A DNA stretch of 64,000 nt from UBA7359 sp041689615 (GTDB lineage: Bacteria > Pseudomonadota > Gammaproteobacteria > Eutrophobiales > Eutrophobiaceae): positions 16,862-80,861 of the forward strand of contig JBDNFW010000017.1 of NCBI GenBank assembly GCA_041689615.1, read 5' to 3'. Positions within the stretch are counted from its first letter, which is position 1. Every line of letters begins with the position of its first letter. A program made the position numbers and the translations under genes. The notes under the pieces are model-generated. The model was not told the origin of the DNA. It did no database searches and saw only the letters and a list, made by a program, of their open reading frames with translations. Shown piece by piece: positions 8,023 through 15,976 of this stretch.

Positions 8023-8517
8023 TTAACTAGAGGGCTCGTCATCACTCTGACTATCAGTTTGACTGACTGAATTAATAATATCGGTAAGACGTTGAGCACG
8101 TTCAATTGATTCATCATATTTAAAACGAAGCGTAGGCACGCCTCTTGATGTCAACATATGAGATATTTCCTGTCGAAAAAAACCTTTCCTTTCATTCAAC
8201 TCCGCAACTAATTTTTCTTTTGTCTGCATGGACGCAGATAAGGGCGATTCGCCTAAAGCGCCTACGTTGGTGTCGCGAACTGAATCGCTTGCTTGCGTGG
8301 AGGCTGATAAAGATGATTCGTCGGAATCTGAATCGTTAGATTCACTACTTAATACTGTAATGTAAATAGTAGCACTGCCTAAATCGGGACTCACATCAAC
8401 ATTCGTCAACGTGATCATGCCATATTGATTCATGGGGAATTCCTGTTGAACTAAAACAGAAAGTTCTTCTTTTATAAATTGGGCAACGCGTTGATGACGC
8501 CCGAATTCTTTTGGCAT
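8023..8517 (-). CDS. rbfA: ribosome-binding factor A with an inserted repeat-derived segment
   Basis: A KH-type 30S maturation factor that binds 16S rRNA. The N-terminus (RHQRVAQFIKEELSVLVQQE) and C-terminus (RKGFFRQEISHMLTSRGVP, then LRFKYDESIERAQRL) are normal RbfA. The protein is 164 residues rather than the usual 120-135. The excess is a Ser/Asp-rich insert at about residues 60-100, after TIYITVLSS and before LVAELNERKG. Its DNA (8222-8320) matches the dispersed hairpin elements at 28.8 and 46.9 kb, and it contains a near-duplicated SLSAS/PLSAS motif. The insert falls between a beta strand and the following helix, so folding can probably tolerate it. Confidence 0.93.
   Translation of the reverse strand: MPKEFGRHQRVAQFIKEELSVLVQQEFPMNQYGMITLTNVDVSPDLGSATIYITVLSSESNDSDSDESSLSASTQASDSVRDTNVGALGESPLSASMQTKEKLVAELNERKGFFRQEISHMLTSRGVPTLRFKYDESIERAQRLTDIINSVSQTDSQSDDEPSS
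8222..8320. repeat. hairpin repeat copy inside rbfA
   Basis: Contains CTGCATGGACGCAG (8224-8237), identical to the hairpin at 28799-28812. The 8246-8274 segment (core TCGCCTAAAGCGCCTAC) also occurs at 28828-28857 and, with one extra A and inverted, at 46876-46901. A degenerate second copy of the first part follows at about 8289-8320. The frame of rbfA is kept throughout. Confidence 0.8.
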
Positions 8518-8527
8518 AATTTAATAA

Positions 8528-11029
8528 TTAGATAGTACGTTCGACACTAATTCGTTCGAACACTTCAATCTGATCACCTGGTTGTACATCGTCATAGTTT
8601 TTAACACCAATACCACAATCCGTGCCTGACTTAACTTCATTCACATCATCTTTAAAACGACGCAATGACTCAAGTTCGCCTTCATAAATAACCACGTTAT
8701 CTCGCAATACACGAATAGGATTATTTCGATTAACGCGTCCGGATGTCACCATACAGCCGGCAATATCGCCAAACTTGGGTGAACGAAAAACTTCGCGTAC
8801 TTCGGCAACACCTGTGATTTGTTCACGTATATCAGGAGAAAGCATGCCACTAAGAGCTGCTTTAACATCATCAATAACATCATAAATGATACTGTAATAG
8901 CGCAGATCAATACCTTCCGCATCAATTAACTTACGCGCACTTGCATCGGCACGTACATTAAAACCAATTACTACAGCGCTGGATGCCATAGCAAGGTTAA
9001 TATCAGATTCTGTTATTCCACCGACACCACTACTAACAATATTGACTTTCACTTCATCCGTACTTAAACGTGATAAAGCATCGACTAATGCTTCTGCAGA
9101 ACCATGTACATCAGCTTTAATCAATACTGTTAATGAAGAAATTACACCTTCCTTCATTTGGTTCATGACATTTTCAAGTTTCGTTGCGTGTTGTTGCGCC
9201 ATCTTCGTTTCACGATATTTGCCTTGCCTAAACAATGCAATTTCTCTTGCCTTCTTTTCATCTGGCACAACAATCATTTCGTCACCCGCGTTAGGAGTGC
9301 CTGAAAGCCCAAGAATTTCTACCGGAGTTGAAGGCCCCGCTGAAACCACTTCTTTACCAGTATCATCAATCATTGCTCTGACACGGCCAAATTCATGGCC
9401 ACTCAAAACGACATCACCTTTATTTAAGGTTCCACCTTGCACAAGAACACTGGCAACGGGACCGCGACCTTTATCTAATCGAGCTTCAATAACCGCACCG
9501 GAAGCAGCACCTGTAGCAACCGCTTTTAATTCAAGTATTTCTGCTTGTAATAAAATACTTTCTAATAAGGTATCAACACCTTCACCTGTTAATGCAGACA
9601 CATTTATAAATTGTGTATCGCCACCCCAATCTTCAGGGATAACTTCAAACTTTGATAATTCCTGCTTAACACGATCAGGATCAGCATTCTCTTTATCAAT
9701 TTTATTAACAGCAATGATAACAGGCACTTTAGATGCTTTGGCATGCTTAACCGCTTCTTCTGTTTGAGGCATAACACCATCATCAGCTGCAACAACAATA
9801 ATAACAATGTCTGTTACCTTCGCACCGCGAGCACGCATAGCTGTAAATGCTTCATGCCCAGGTGTATCAAGAAAAGTGATTTCACCATTGTCCGTACTAA
9901 CACGATAGGCGCCGATATGTTGAGTAATACCACCTGCTTCACCCGCCGCAACTTTGCTTTGACGAATATAATCAAGCAAAGAAGTTTTGCCATGATCAAC
10001 ATGCCCCATAATAGTAACAACAGGCGCTCGAGTAACTTGTTCACCTTCTTGTTGCGTTGCCTGAATCATTTCTTCTTCAAGTGCATTTTCTTTTTTCAAT
10101 CGAGGGTTATGCCCCATCTCTTCAACAACAATCGCCGCTGTATCTTGGTCAATGATTTGATTGATTGTTGCCATCGTGCCAAGTCCCATCATAACTTTGA
10201 TGACCTCAGAACTTTTAACTGACATACGTTGCGCTAAATCAGCTATCGATATACTTTCGGGGACATCAATATCTTTTATGACAGGTGTTGTTGGTTTTTC
10301 AAAACCATGTTGTTGATTACCCGATTGCTGTACAACTGATTGTCTCTTTGGCTTCTTATTGCGTCGTCGACCTGAACCTTTTGTTGCTACATGTAGTTCT
10401 TGTCGGCCATGACGTGTACGTTCTTTTTTATCCTTATCTTTACCGGATGATTTCTTTTCATCTTTTTGTTCCACAACTGGAGATGGAGATGCCGGAGTTG
10501 GTTCACTTGAAGTTACGCTGGCTTTAGTTACAACAACTACTTCTGCTGCTTTTGTAGCTTCTTCAGCCGCTTTTGCTTTAGCATTTTCACTTTCAATTCT
10601 AGCTCCCTCAGCTACTACCTGTTCTGCTAATTTAGCTGCTTCAGCTTCCTGTACTGCTAATAATTTTGCCGCTTCAGCTTCTTCTTCCTGCTTTAATGTT
10701 TCGGCAAGATCTCCACGTTTTGCATAAGTACGCTTCTTACGAAATTCAACATTAACTGTTTTTGATTGAGGCTTTGCTCTGCCTTGAGTGGCGACATTAA
10801 CTTTAAGCTCGCTCGTCGTTTTTCGTCGTAAGGTTATTTTTTTTGTTTCAGAACCCTCACCTTTACCGTGTTTTTTTCTTAGAAAAGCCAATAATTCGGA
10901 TTTTTCAGCATCGGAGATAATCTCGTCAGCTTTCTTTTTAGGAAGTCCTGCCTCAACCAATTGTTCCTGGATGCGCTCAACAGTCGCACCTACATCGGCG
11001 GCAAATTCACTAATAGTTACTTCAGGCAT
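8528..11029 (-). CDS. infB: translation initiation factor IF-2
   Basis: A GTPase that brings initiator fMet-tRNA to the 30S subunit. Order: an IF2_N motif at residues 1-55, a long charged Ala/Glu/Lys linker (about 100-250), a second IF2_N-like helix bundle, then the G domain with G1 GHVDHGKTS near residue 342, G3 DTPGHEAF and G4 NKIDKE. Domains II, III and the fMet-tRNA-binding domain IV follow (for example RRFKDDVNEVKSGTDCGIG). Length 833 is normal. Its ATG overlaps the nusA stop by one base (TAATG), which implies translational coupling. Confidence 0.98.
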   Translation of the reverse strand: MPEVTISEFAADVGATVERIQEQLVEAGLPKKKADEIISDAEKSELLAFLRKKHGKGEGSETKKITLRRKTTSELKVNVATQGRAKPQSKTVNVEFRKKRTYAKRGDLAETLKQEEEAEAAKLLAVQEAEAAKLAEQVVAEGARIESENAKAKAAEEATKAAEVVVVTKASVTSSEPTPASPSPVVEQKDEKKSSGKDKDKKERTRHGRQELHVATKGSGRRRNKKPKRQSVVQQSGNQQHGFEKPTTPVIKDIDVPESISIADLAQRMSVKSSEVIKVMMGLGTMATINQIIDQDTAAIVVEEMGHNPRLKKENALEEEMIQATQQEGEQVTRAPVVTIMGHVDHGKTSLLDYIRQSKVAAGEAGGITQHIGAYRVSTDNGEITFLDTPGHEAFTAMRARGAKVTDIVIIVVAADDGVMPQTEEAVKHAKASKVPVIIAVNKIDKENADPDRVKQELSKFEVIPEDWGGDTQFINVSALTGEGVDTLLESILLQAEILELKAVATGAASGAVIEARLDKGRGPVASVLVQGGTLNKGDVVLSGHEFGRVRAMIDDTGKEVVSAGPSTPVEILGLSGTPNAGDEMIVVPDEKKAREIALFRQGKYRETKMAQQHATKLENVMNQMKEGVISSLTVLIKADVHGSAEALVDALSRLSTDEVKVNIVSSGVGGITESDINLAMASSAVVIGFNVRADASARKLIDAEGIDLRYYSIIYDVIDDVKAALSGMLSPDIREQITGVAEVREVFRSPKFGDIAGCMVTSGRVNRNNPIRVLRDNVVIYEGELESLRRFKDDVNEVKSGTDCGIGVKNYDDVQPGDQIEVFERISVERTI

Positions 11030-12549
11030 TAATTAACATCCTCATCACTTGATTCTTCAGATTCAAACCAGGGAATTCGTGCCGTCATAATTAACTTTCC
11101 GGCGGTTTCTTTATCAAGCTTGGTTATCTCCATTAATTCATCAACTGATTGTTCAGCCAGATCATCCATGGTTACCACACCTTTACTCGCCAATTCATTA
11201 GCCAACAATTCATTCATGCCTTCCATCGTCAGCAGATCTTCAGCGGGTTTAGCGTCACTTAATTTTTCTTCATTAGCAATAGCGCGGGTCAACATAATGT
11301 CATTTGCACGTCCACGTAATTCGCTGACTAATTCAGCATCAAATTCTTCAATTGCCAGCATTTCTTTTTCTGGTACATAGGCAACTTCTTCTACACTTGA
11401 AAAACCTTCTTGCACAAGTATAAGCGCCATCTCTTCATCAACATCAAGTTGTTCCATAAACATGGCTTGTAATGTTTCTGCTTCAGCTTCACTCTTTTCA
11501 TCAGCTTGTTCAACTGACATGACATTCAATTGCCAGCCGGTTAATTCACTTGCAAGCTTCACATTTTGTCCGCCTCGGCCAATCGCTTGAGATAAATTTT
11601 CTTCGGCAACAGCAACATCCATTGTGTGTTCATCTTCATCAACCATGATCGATGCAACTTCAGCAGGCGCCATTGCATTTATAACGTACTGGGCTGGATT
11701 TTCATCCCAAAGAATAATGTCGACGCGTTCACCACCCAATTCATTAGAAACGGCCTGTACTCTGGAACCGCGCATACCGACACACGCACCGATAGGATCA
11801 ATTCTTGGATCATTTGCTTTAACAGCGATTTTCGCTCGGGCACCCGGGTCTCTTGCACCATTGATAATATCAATCATGCCTTCGTTTATTTCTGGCACTT
11901 CAATTTTAAATAAATCGATCAAAAGTTCCGGCGCAGTACGACTCAAAAATAATTGCGGGCCACGTGTGACTTCTGGCTTAATTTCTTTCAAAAAGGCACG
12001 AATACGATCGCCCGGGCGAATTGCTTCACGAGGGATCAATTCCTCTCTGGGAATAAAGCCTTCTGCATTATTACCAAGATCAAGAATGATACCGCTACGC
12101 TCTGCACGTTTAACAACACCGCTAACCATTTCACCAACGCGACTTTCATAAGCATCTAGCACTTGCGCACGTTCTGCTTCTCTCACTTTTTGTACAATTA
12201 CTTGTTTTGCCGCTTGTGCTGCAATTCGACCAAACTCTACCGAAGCCATCGGCTCTTCTATAAATTGCCCAATTTCTATGTCCTGAGTTTTTTCTTTTGC
12301 ATCTGACAGGGATATTTGTCTCGTTGGCGCTTCAAGCGACTCAGGATCATCATCTACAACTTCCCAACAGCGGAACGTATTATAATCACCCGTTTCACGA
12401 TCAATAGAAACGCGTGCTTCCAAATCTTCACGGTTTCGTTTTTTAGTTGCACTTACTAGTGCAGCTTCAATCGCTTCAAAAATGATGTCTTTAGCAACAC
12501 CTTTTTCGTTACTTACCACATCAACTACCATTAATATTTCTTTATTCAT
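11029..12549 (-). CDS. nusA: transcription termination/antitermination protein NusA
   Basis: Binds RNA polymerase and nascent RNA to control pausing, termination and antitermination. The 506 residues comprise the polymerase-binding N-terminal domain (EAALVSATKKR), an S1 domain near 135-200 (GEMVSGVVKRAERSGIILDL), two KH domains (RIDPIGACVGMRGSRVQAVS and LSQAIGRGGQNVKLASELTG) and two C-terminal acidic repeats typical of gammaproteobacteria. It sits between rimP and infB. A weak terminator upstream of rimP could give NusA control of its own operon. Confidence 0.98.
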   Translation of the reverse strand: MNKEILMVVDVVSNEKGVAKDIIFEAIEAALVSATKKRNREDLEARVSIDRETGDYNTFRCWEVVDDDPESLEAPTRQISLSDAKEKTQDIEIGQFIEEPMASVEFGRIAAQAAKQVIVQKVREAERAQVLDAYESRVGEMVSGVVKRAERSGIILDLGNNAEGFIPREELIPREAIRPGDRIRAFLKEIKPEVTRGPQLFLSRTAPELLIDLFKIEVPEINEGMIDIINGARDPGARAKIAVKANDPRIDPIGACVGMRGSRVQAVSNELGGERVDIILWDENPAQYVINAMAPAEVASIMVDEDEHTMDVAVAEENLSQAIGRGGQNVKLASELTGWQLNVMSVEQADEKSEAEAETLQAMFMEQLDVDEEMALILVQEGFSSVEEVAYVPEKEMLAIEEFDAELVSELRGRANDIMLTRAIANEEKLSDAKPAEDLLTMEGMNELLANELASKGVVTMDDLAEQSVDELMEITKLDKETAGKLIMTARIPWFESEESSDEDVN

Positions 12550-12571
12550 TTACTTTACTCATTAATATGAA

Positions 12572-13027
12572 TCAAAACTGTGGAACCAAACGCGCACGTT
12601 CTATTAATCTAAATGGCACGTTATATTCCTCATTATCACACTCAATGACGACTTCTTCGTCATCAACTGCTTTTAAAATTCCTGCGAAACGTTTTCTGTT
12701 GTCATATTTCTCATACAACCTCAGCTTGATCGTTTCTCCAATTACCTTCTTAAACTGCTCTACTGTAAACAAAGGCCTATCCAGACCCGGAGATGAAACT
12801 TCCAGATCGTAATTTCCCCTTATCGGATCTTCTACATCAAGCACAGCTGAAAGTTGTCGACTCACTGCAACACAGTCTTCAACAACTATCCCACCCTCTT
12901 TATCGATATAGACTCGCAATATCGAACCATGAGTACTTTGATTTAGTTCGATACCAAGCAATTCATAACCTAACGCAGCTACTTCGCTCTCGAATAAATC
13001 GAGTAAGACCTGATTTTGTCTATACAT
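12572..13027 (-). CDS. rimP: ribosome maturation factor RimP
   Basis: Needed for 30S subunit maturation. The protein has the alpha/beta N-domain (ALGYELLGIELNQ, then LRVYIDKEGGIVVEDCVAVS) with the LEVSSPGLDRPL signature, and a C-terminal Sm-like barrel. I chose the ATG giving MYRQNQVLL (151 aa). The longer reading would run back through the leader terminator hairpin. It is the first protein gene of the rimP-nusA-infB operon. Confidence 0.96.
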   Translation of the reverse strand: MYRQNQVLLDLFESEVAALGYELLGIELNQSTHGSILRVYIDKEGGIVVEDCVAVSRQLSAVLDVEDPIRGNYDLEVSSPGLDRPLFTVEQFKKVIGETIKLRLYEKYDNRKRFAGILKAVDDEEVVIECDNEEYNVPFRLIERARLVPQF

Positions 13028-13038
13028 AAGCCTAAAAC

Positions 13039-13054
13039 AAAAAAGGGGCTCAAG
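13039..13054 (-). terminator. weak intrinsic terminator/attenuator in the rimP leader
   Basis: On the minus strand a short GC stem (GGGCC...GGCTC type with one G-T pair, loop of about three bases) is followed by TTTTTTG, and rimP begins only about 12 bases later. A terminator just before the first gene of an operon suggests attenuation. The short stem suggests weak termination. Confidence 0.5.
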
Positions 13055-13086
13055 GCCCACTTATTTAAAACAAAAATTCAACGATA

Positions 13087-13092
13087 ATTATA
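13087..13092 (-). promoter_or_regulatory. candidate -10 box for the rimP operon
   Basis: The minus strand reads TATAAT here, about 60 bases before the rimP start and upstream of the leader terminator. No convincing -35 box is seen at the usual spacing, so this is tentative. Confidence 0.35.
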
Positions 13093-13152
13093 GCCAGTTT
13101 GTATAAGGTATGCCACAAAGCCATATTTGACTGACCAATTAGCATTCACTAT

Positions 13153-13258
13153 ATCGTCGCTTCAGACGTCCTCGGTAACTTACTCCCTGAGTTACTCTAC
13201 CTCCTGCATCCATGCAGTCGTGTCTTCTCGCGACATACTATCCATCTATGGACATAAA
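13153..13258. repeat. hairpin repeat element B
   Basis: Begins ATCGTCGCTTCAGAC-TCCTCGG, followed by hairpin GTAACT/AGTTAC (13175-13194), the shared block ending in CTGCA-TCCA-TGCAG (13204-13217) and the connector at 13218-13236 with CGCGACAT. Flanks and connector match element C (28714-28794), but both hairpins have different arms. It ends at the terminator of the initiator tRNA. Confidence 0.8.
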
Positions 13259-13261
13259 AAA

Positions 13262-13277
13262 CCCCCAATGCAGGGGC
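13262..13277 (-). terminator. terminator after initiator tRNA
   Basis: On the minus strand CCCC-TGCATT-GGGG is followed by a G and six T, about 40 bases downstream of the tRNA 3' end. Confidence 0.65.
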
Positions 13278-13318
13278 TTAATAATTCTGAAAAATAACCA
13301 AATTCCCACACTGAAAAT

Positions 13319-13395
13319 TGGTAGCGGGGGCAGGATTTGAACCTGCGACCTTCGGGTTATGAGCCCGACGAGCTGCCAGACTGCTCCACCCCGCA
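13319..13395 (-). tRNA. metY: tRNA-fMet (CAT), initiator
   Basis: A 77-base cloverleaf with encoded CCA. The anticodon CAT sits in a stem with three consecutive G-C pairs (GGG-CTCATAA-CCC), a hallmark of initiator tRNA. Most of the sequence matches the enterobacterial initiator tRNA. Base 1 and base 72 are both T, so they do not pair; an unpaired 1-72 position is the other initiator hallmark, though C1-A72 is the usual form. It precedes rimP-nusA-infB, the same place as metY in enteric bacteria. Confidence 0.95.
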
Positions 13396-13470
13396 TCAGA
13401 GGCCGCGAATAGTACAGTGCCGCTTGATGATTTTCAAGGCACTTTATGCGTTTGATTTAATTAGTAATAG

Positions 13471-14544
13471 CTAAGTATCACTTAATCTCACTGGAACCCG
13501 TTTAGAACCCCAGTTTCCGTGTTCCGACTCAAATACGCCGACACAAATAGTATCGCATTTAGGACAGGTTCCGCCCTGATTTAAAGACCAGTTTTTAATC
13601 TCATACCAATCACGAATGATTAATTCTTCACCACATTTATAACAGTACGTCGTATCGCCTTCAGGGTCATGGACATTTCCGGTATAAACATAATGCAAGC
13701 CATTCATAATGGCGATTGACCTCGCCTTTTGTAAAATGCCTAAGCTAGTTCGCGGTTTATCCCGCATCTTCCAATCAGGATGAAACGCTGTGAAATGTAT
13801 TGGTACATCAGGGCCTAACTCTGAAAATATCCACTCAGTCATTTGGTTAATCTCCTTTTCAGAATCATTTTCGCCCGGAATAATGAGATTAGTAATTTCA
13901 AACCAGACATCTGTTTCATGCTTTAAATATGACAATGTTTCCAAGACAGGCGCGAGATGGCTTCCGGTAATCCGATGATAAAACTTTTCAGTGAATGCTT
14001 TTAAATCGATATTGGCAGCATCTATATGTTTATAAAATTCTGTTCTCGGCTCAGGCATCACATAACCTGCTGAAACTGCTACAGTTTTTATATCAATTTC
14101 ATGGCAAGCATCGGCGACATCAATCGCATATTCGTGGAAAATAACAGGGTCGTTATAAGTAAACGCAATACTTCGGCAGCCAGTATTTTTTGCTGTAAGC
14201 GCTAATTTTTCCGGGCTAGCGGCATCTGCCAGAGTATCCATCTGTCTTGATTTACTGATATCCCAGTTCTGGCAAAATTTACAAGCCAGATTACAACCGG
14301 CTGTACCAAAGGAAAGTACGGGCGTTCCTGGGTAAAAATGATTTAATGGTTTCTTTTCTATGGGATCGATACAAAAACCACTGGAGCGTCCATAAGTCGT
14401 TAAAACAATTTGATCGTCTTCACAGGCACGCACGAAACACAGCCCGGATTGACCATTTTTCAATTTACATTCTCGTGGACAAAGATCGCACTGAATACGA
14501 CCATCCTCGAGTTTATGCCAATATTTAGTTTTAACTGTTTGCAT
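13471..14544 (-). CDS. amrS: AmmeMemoRadiSam system radical SAM enzyme
   Basis: A radical SAM protein with the iron-sulfur motif CNLACKFCQN (CX3CX2C) near residues 74-81 and, before it, the CDLCPRECKLKNGQSGLC region of the PFL-activase-like group. The C-terminus holds two CxxC pairs (YCYKCGEE and GTCPKCDT), probably another metal site. I chose MQTVKTKYW as start (357 aa); a longer frame adds 21 hydrophobic residues unlike the family. It is divergent from the adjacent Memo-AMMECR1 gene, its usual partner. The reaction of this system is not known to me. Confidence 0.88.
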   Translation of the reverse strand: MQTVKTKYWHKLEDGRIQCDLCPRECKLKNGQSGLCFVRACEDDQIVLTTYGRSSGFCIDPIEKKPLNHFYPGTPVLSFGTAGCNLACKFCQNWDISKSRQMDTLADAASPEKLALTAKNTGCRSIAFTYNDPVIFHEYAIDVADACHEIDIKTVAVSAGYVMPEPRTEFYKHIDAANIDLKAFTEKFYHRITGSHLAPVLETLSYLKHETDVWFEITNLIIPGENDSEKEINQMTEWIFSELGPDVPIHFTAFHPDWKMRDKPRTSLGILQKARSIAIMNGLHYVYTGNVHDPEGDTTYCYKCGEELIIRDWYEIKNWSLNQGGTCPKCDTICVGVFESEHGNWGSKRVPVRLSDT

Positions 14545-14598
14545 AATTTCTAACAACAAATGTCTATAGCATAATATTAGTCTTATAATTAAACCTAT

Positions 14599-15966
14599 AT
14601 GAGCCAAACATCAATTAATCAACGTCCTCTTTCTATTAGACCGACAGCGGTCGCGGGTAGTTTTTATCCTAAAAATGCCGGTCAGCTAAATAGTATGCTG
14701 GACGAATATTTATCGATAGAAACAATCGATATTCCTGCTCCAAAAGCAATCATTGCACCTCATGCAGGTTATATCTACTCAGGTAAAACTGCTGCCAGTG
14801 TTTATTCCAATATTGAAAAACTAAAATCACAAATTACTCGCGTCGTTTTATTAGGACCGACACATCGAGTTTATGTGAAAGGTATTGCATTACCCAGTAA
14901 CTCACATTTTGCATCACCACTTGGTAATGTCCCGATTGAAACAGAGGCGTTAAAAAAAATTAGTGCGCATTCATTTGTACAATATCTGGATGCAGCACAC
15001 GAACAAGAACATAGTCTCGAAGTACATATTCCTTTTTTACAAAAAATATTAAATGATTTTACTTTGTTACCCATATTAGTTGGCGACGCCACACCCGAAC
15101 AAACTTCAACAATACTTGAAGAACTCTGGGGCGGCACTGAAACATTAATCGTTATCAGTTCTGATCTTAGTCACTATCTGGATTATGAGTCGGCTCGTAA
15201 AATTGATACTGACACAACACATTTAATAGAAAACTTTGACTACAAAAATATTGGCTCAAACCAGGCCTGTGGTTGTATGCCTATACGCGGTTTATTAAAG
15301 CTTGCTCAAGAAAAGAATATGTCTATTCAAACTGTAGACTTATGTAACTCAGGTGATACAGCAGGAAGCAAAGATCGTGTTGTTGGTTATGGCGCTTATG
15401 CTTTATTCGAAAACAGAATACTTAATAAAGATAACGAAGCAGTTATATTCGATGTCATACATAAAAGTATTGAACAAGGATTAGAAACCGGAAAAGCATT
15501 TGAGCCTGAAATAGAAGGCATTTCGGAGGATCTGAAGAAAAATTACGCTGTATTTATTACACTAAAATTGAATGGCCAATTACGCGGATGCATAGGCACG
15601 ACTGAAGCACACATGTCTTTAATAAATGCAGTCGCTCAATACGCTTATGCTGCGGCATTTTCTGATCCGCGTTTTAAGTCGCTTACTGCTGAAGAATATA
15701 AACACGTCGAAATTAGTTTATCGATATTAACACTTGCCGTGCCATTTCCCTTTAATGACGAACAAGATTTAATTAATAAATTACGACCAGATGTTGATGG
15801 ATTAATCATTTCAAAAAACAATGCGCGAGCAACTTTTTTACCCGTCGTATGGGAATCGTTAAAAGACCCTAAACAATTTCTTAATGAGTTAAAAAGGAAA
15901 GCAGGAATACAACCATCAGATGCACCTGATAAGGCATGGCGTTATACTGCCGAATATTATAGTTAA
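14599..15966 (+). CDS. AmmeMemoRadiSam protein: Memo-AMMECR1 fusion (AmrB-AmrA)
   Basis: A 455-residue fusion. Residues about 10-270 are a MEMO1-like domain (IIAPHAGYIYSGKTAASVYS, then LLGPTHR, EHSLEVHIPFLQ and VISSDLSHYLDYE), a metal-binding fold related to class III dioxygenases. Residues about 285-455 are an AMMECR1 domain with ITLKLNGQLRGCIGT and AFSDPRF. In other genomes the two domains are separate proteins or fused as here, and occur beside the radical SAM enzyme. The divergent starts are about 55 bases apart, so promoters are probably shared. Cytoplasmic; substrate unknown. Confidence 0.9.
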   Translation: MSQTSINQRPLSIRPTAVAGSFYPKNAGQLNSMLDEYLSIETIDIPAPKAIIAPHAGYIYSGKTAASVYSNIEKLKSQITRVVLLGPTHRVYVKGIALPSNSHFASPLGNVPIETEALKKISAHSFVQYLDAAHEQEHSLEVHIPFLQKILNDFTLLPILVGDATPEQTSTILEELWGGTETLIVISSDLSHYLDYESARKIDTDTTHLIENFDYKNIGSNQACGCMPIRGLLKLAQEKNMSIQTVDLCNSGDTAGSKDRVVGYGAYALFENRILNKDNEAVIFDVIHKSIEQGLETGKAFEPEIEGISEDLKKNYAVFITLKLNGQLRGCIGTTEAHMSLINAVAQYAYAAAFSDPRFKSLTAEEYKHVEISLSILTLAVPFPFNDEQDLINKLRPDVDGLIISKNNARATFLPVVWESLKDPKQFLNELKRKAGIQPSDAPDKAWRYTAEYYS

Positions 15967-15976
15967 GTGAATTAAT

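Noticed and set aside
9042..9767. 241-codon plus-strand frame
   Set aside because: Lies wholly antisense to the G domain and domain II of infB, which is certain; a shadow frame.
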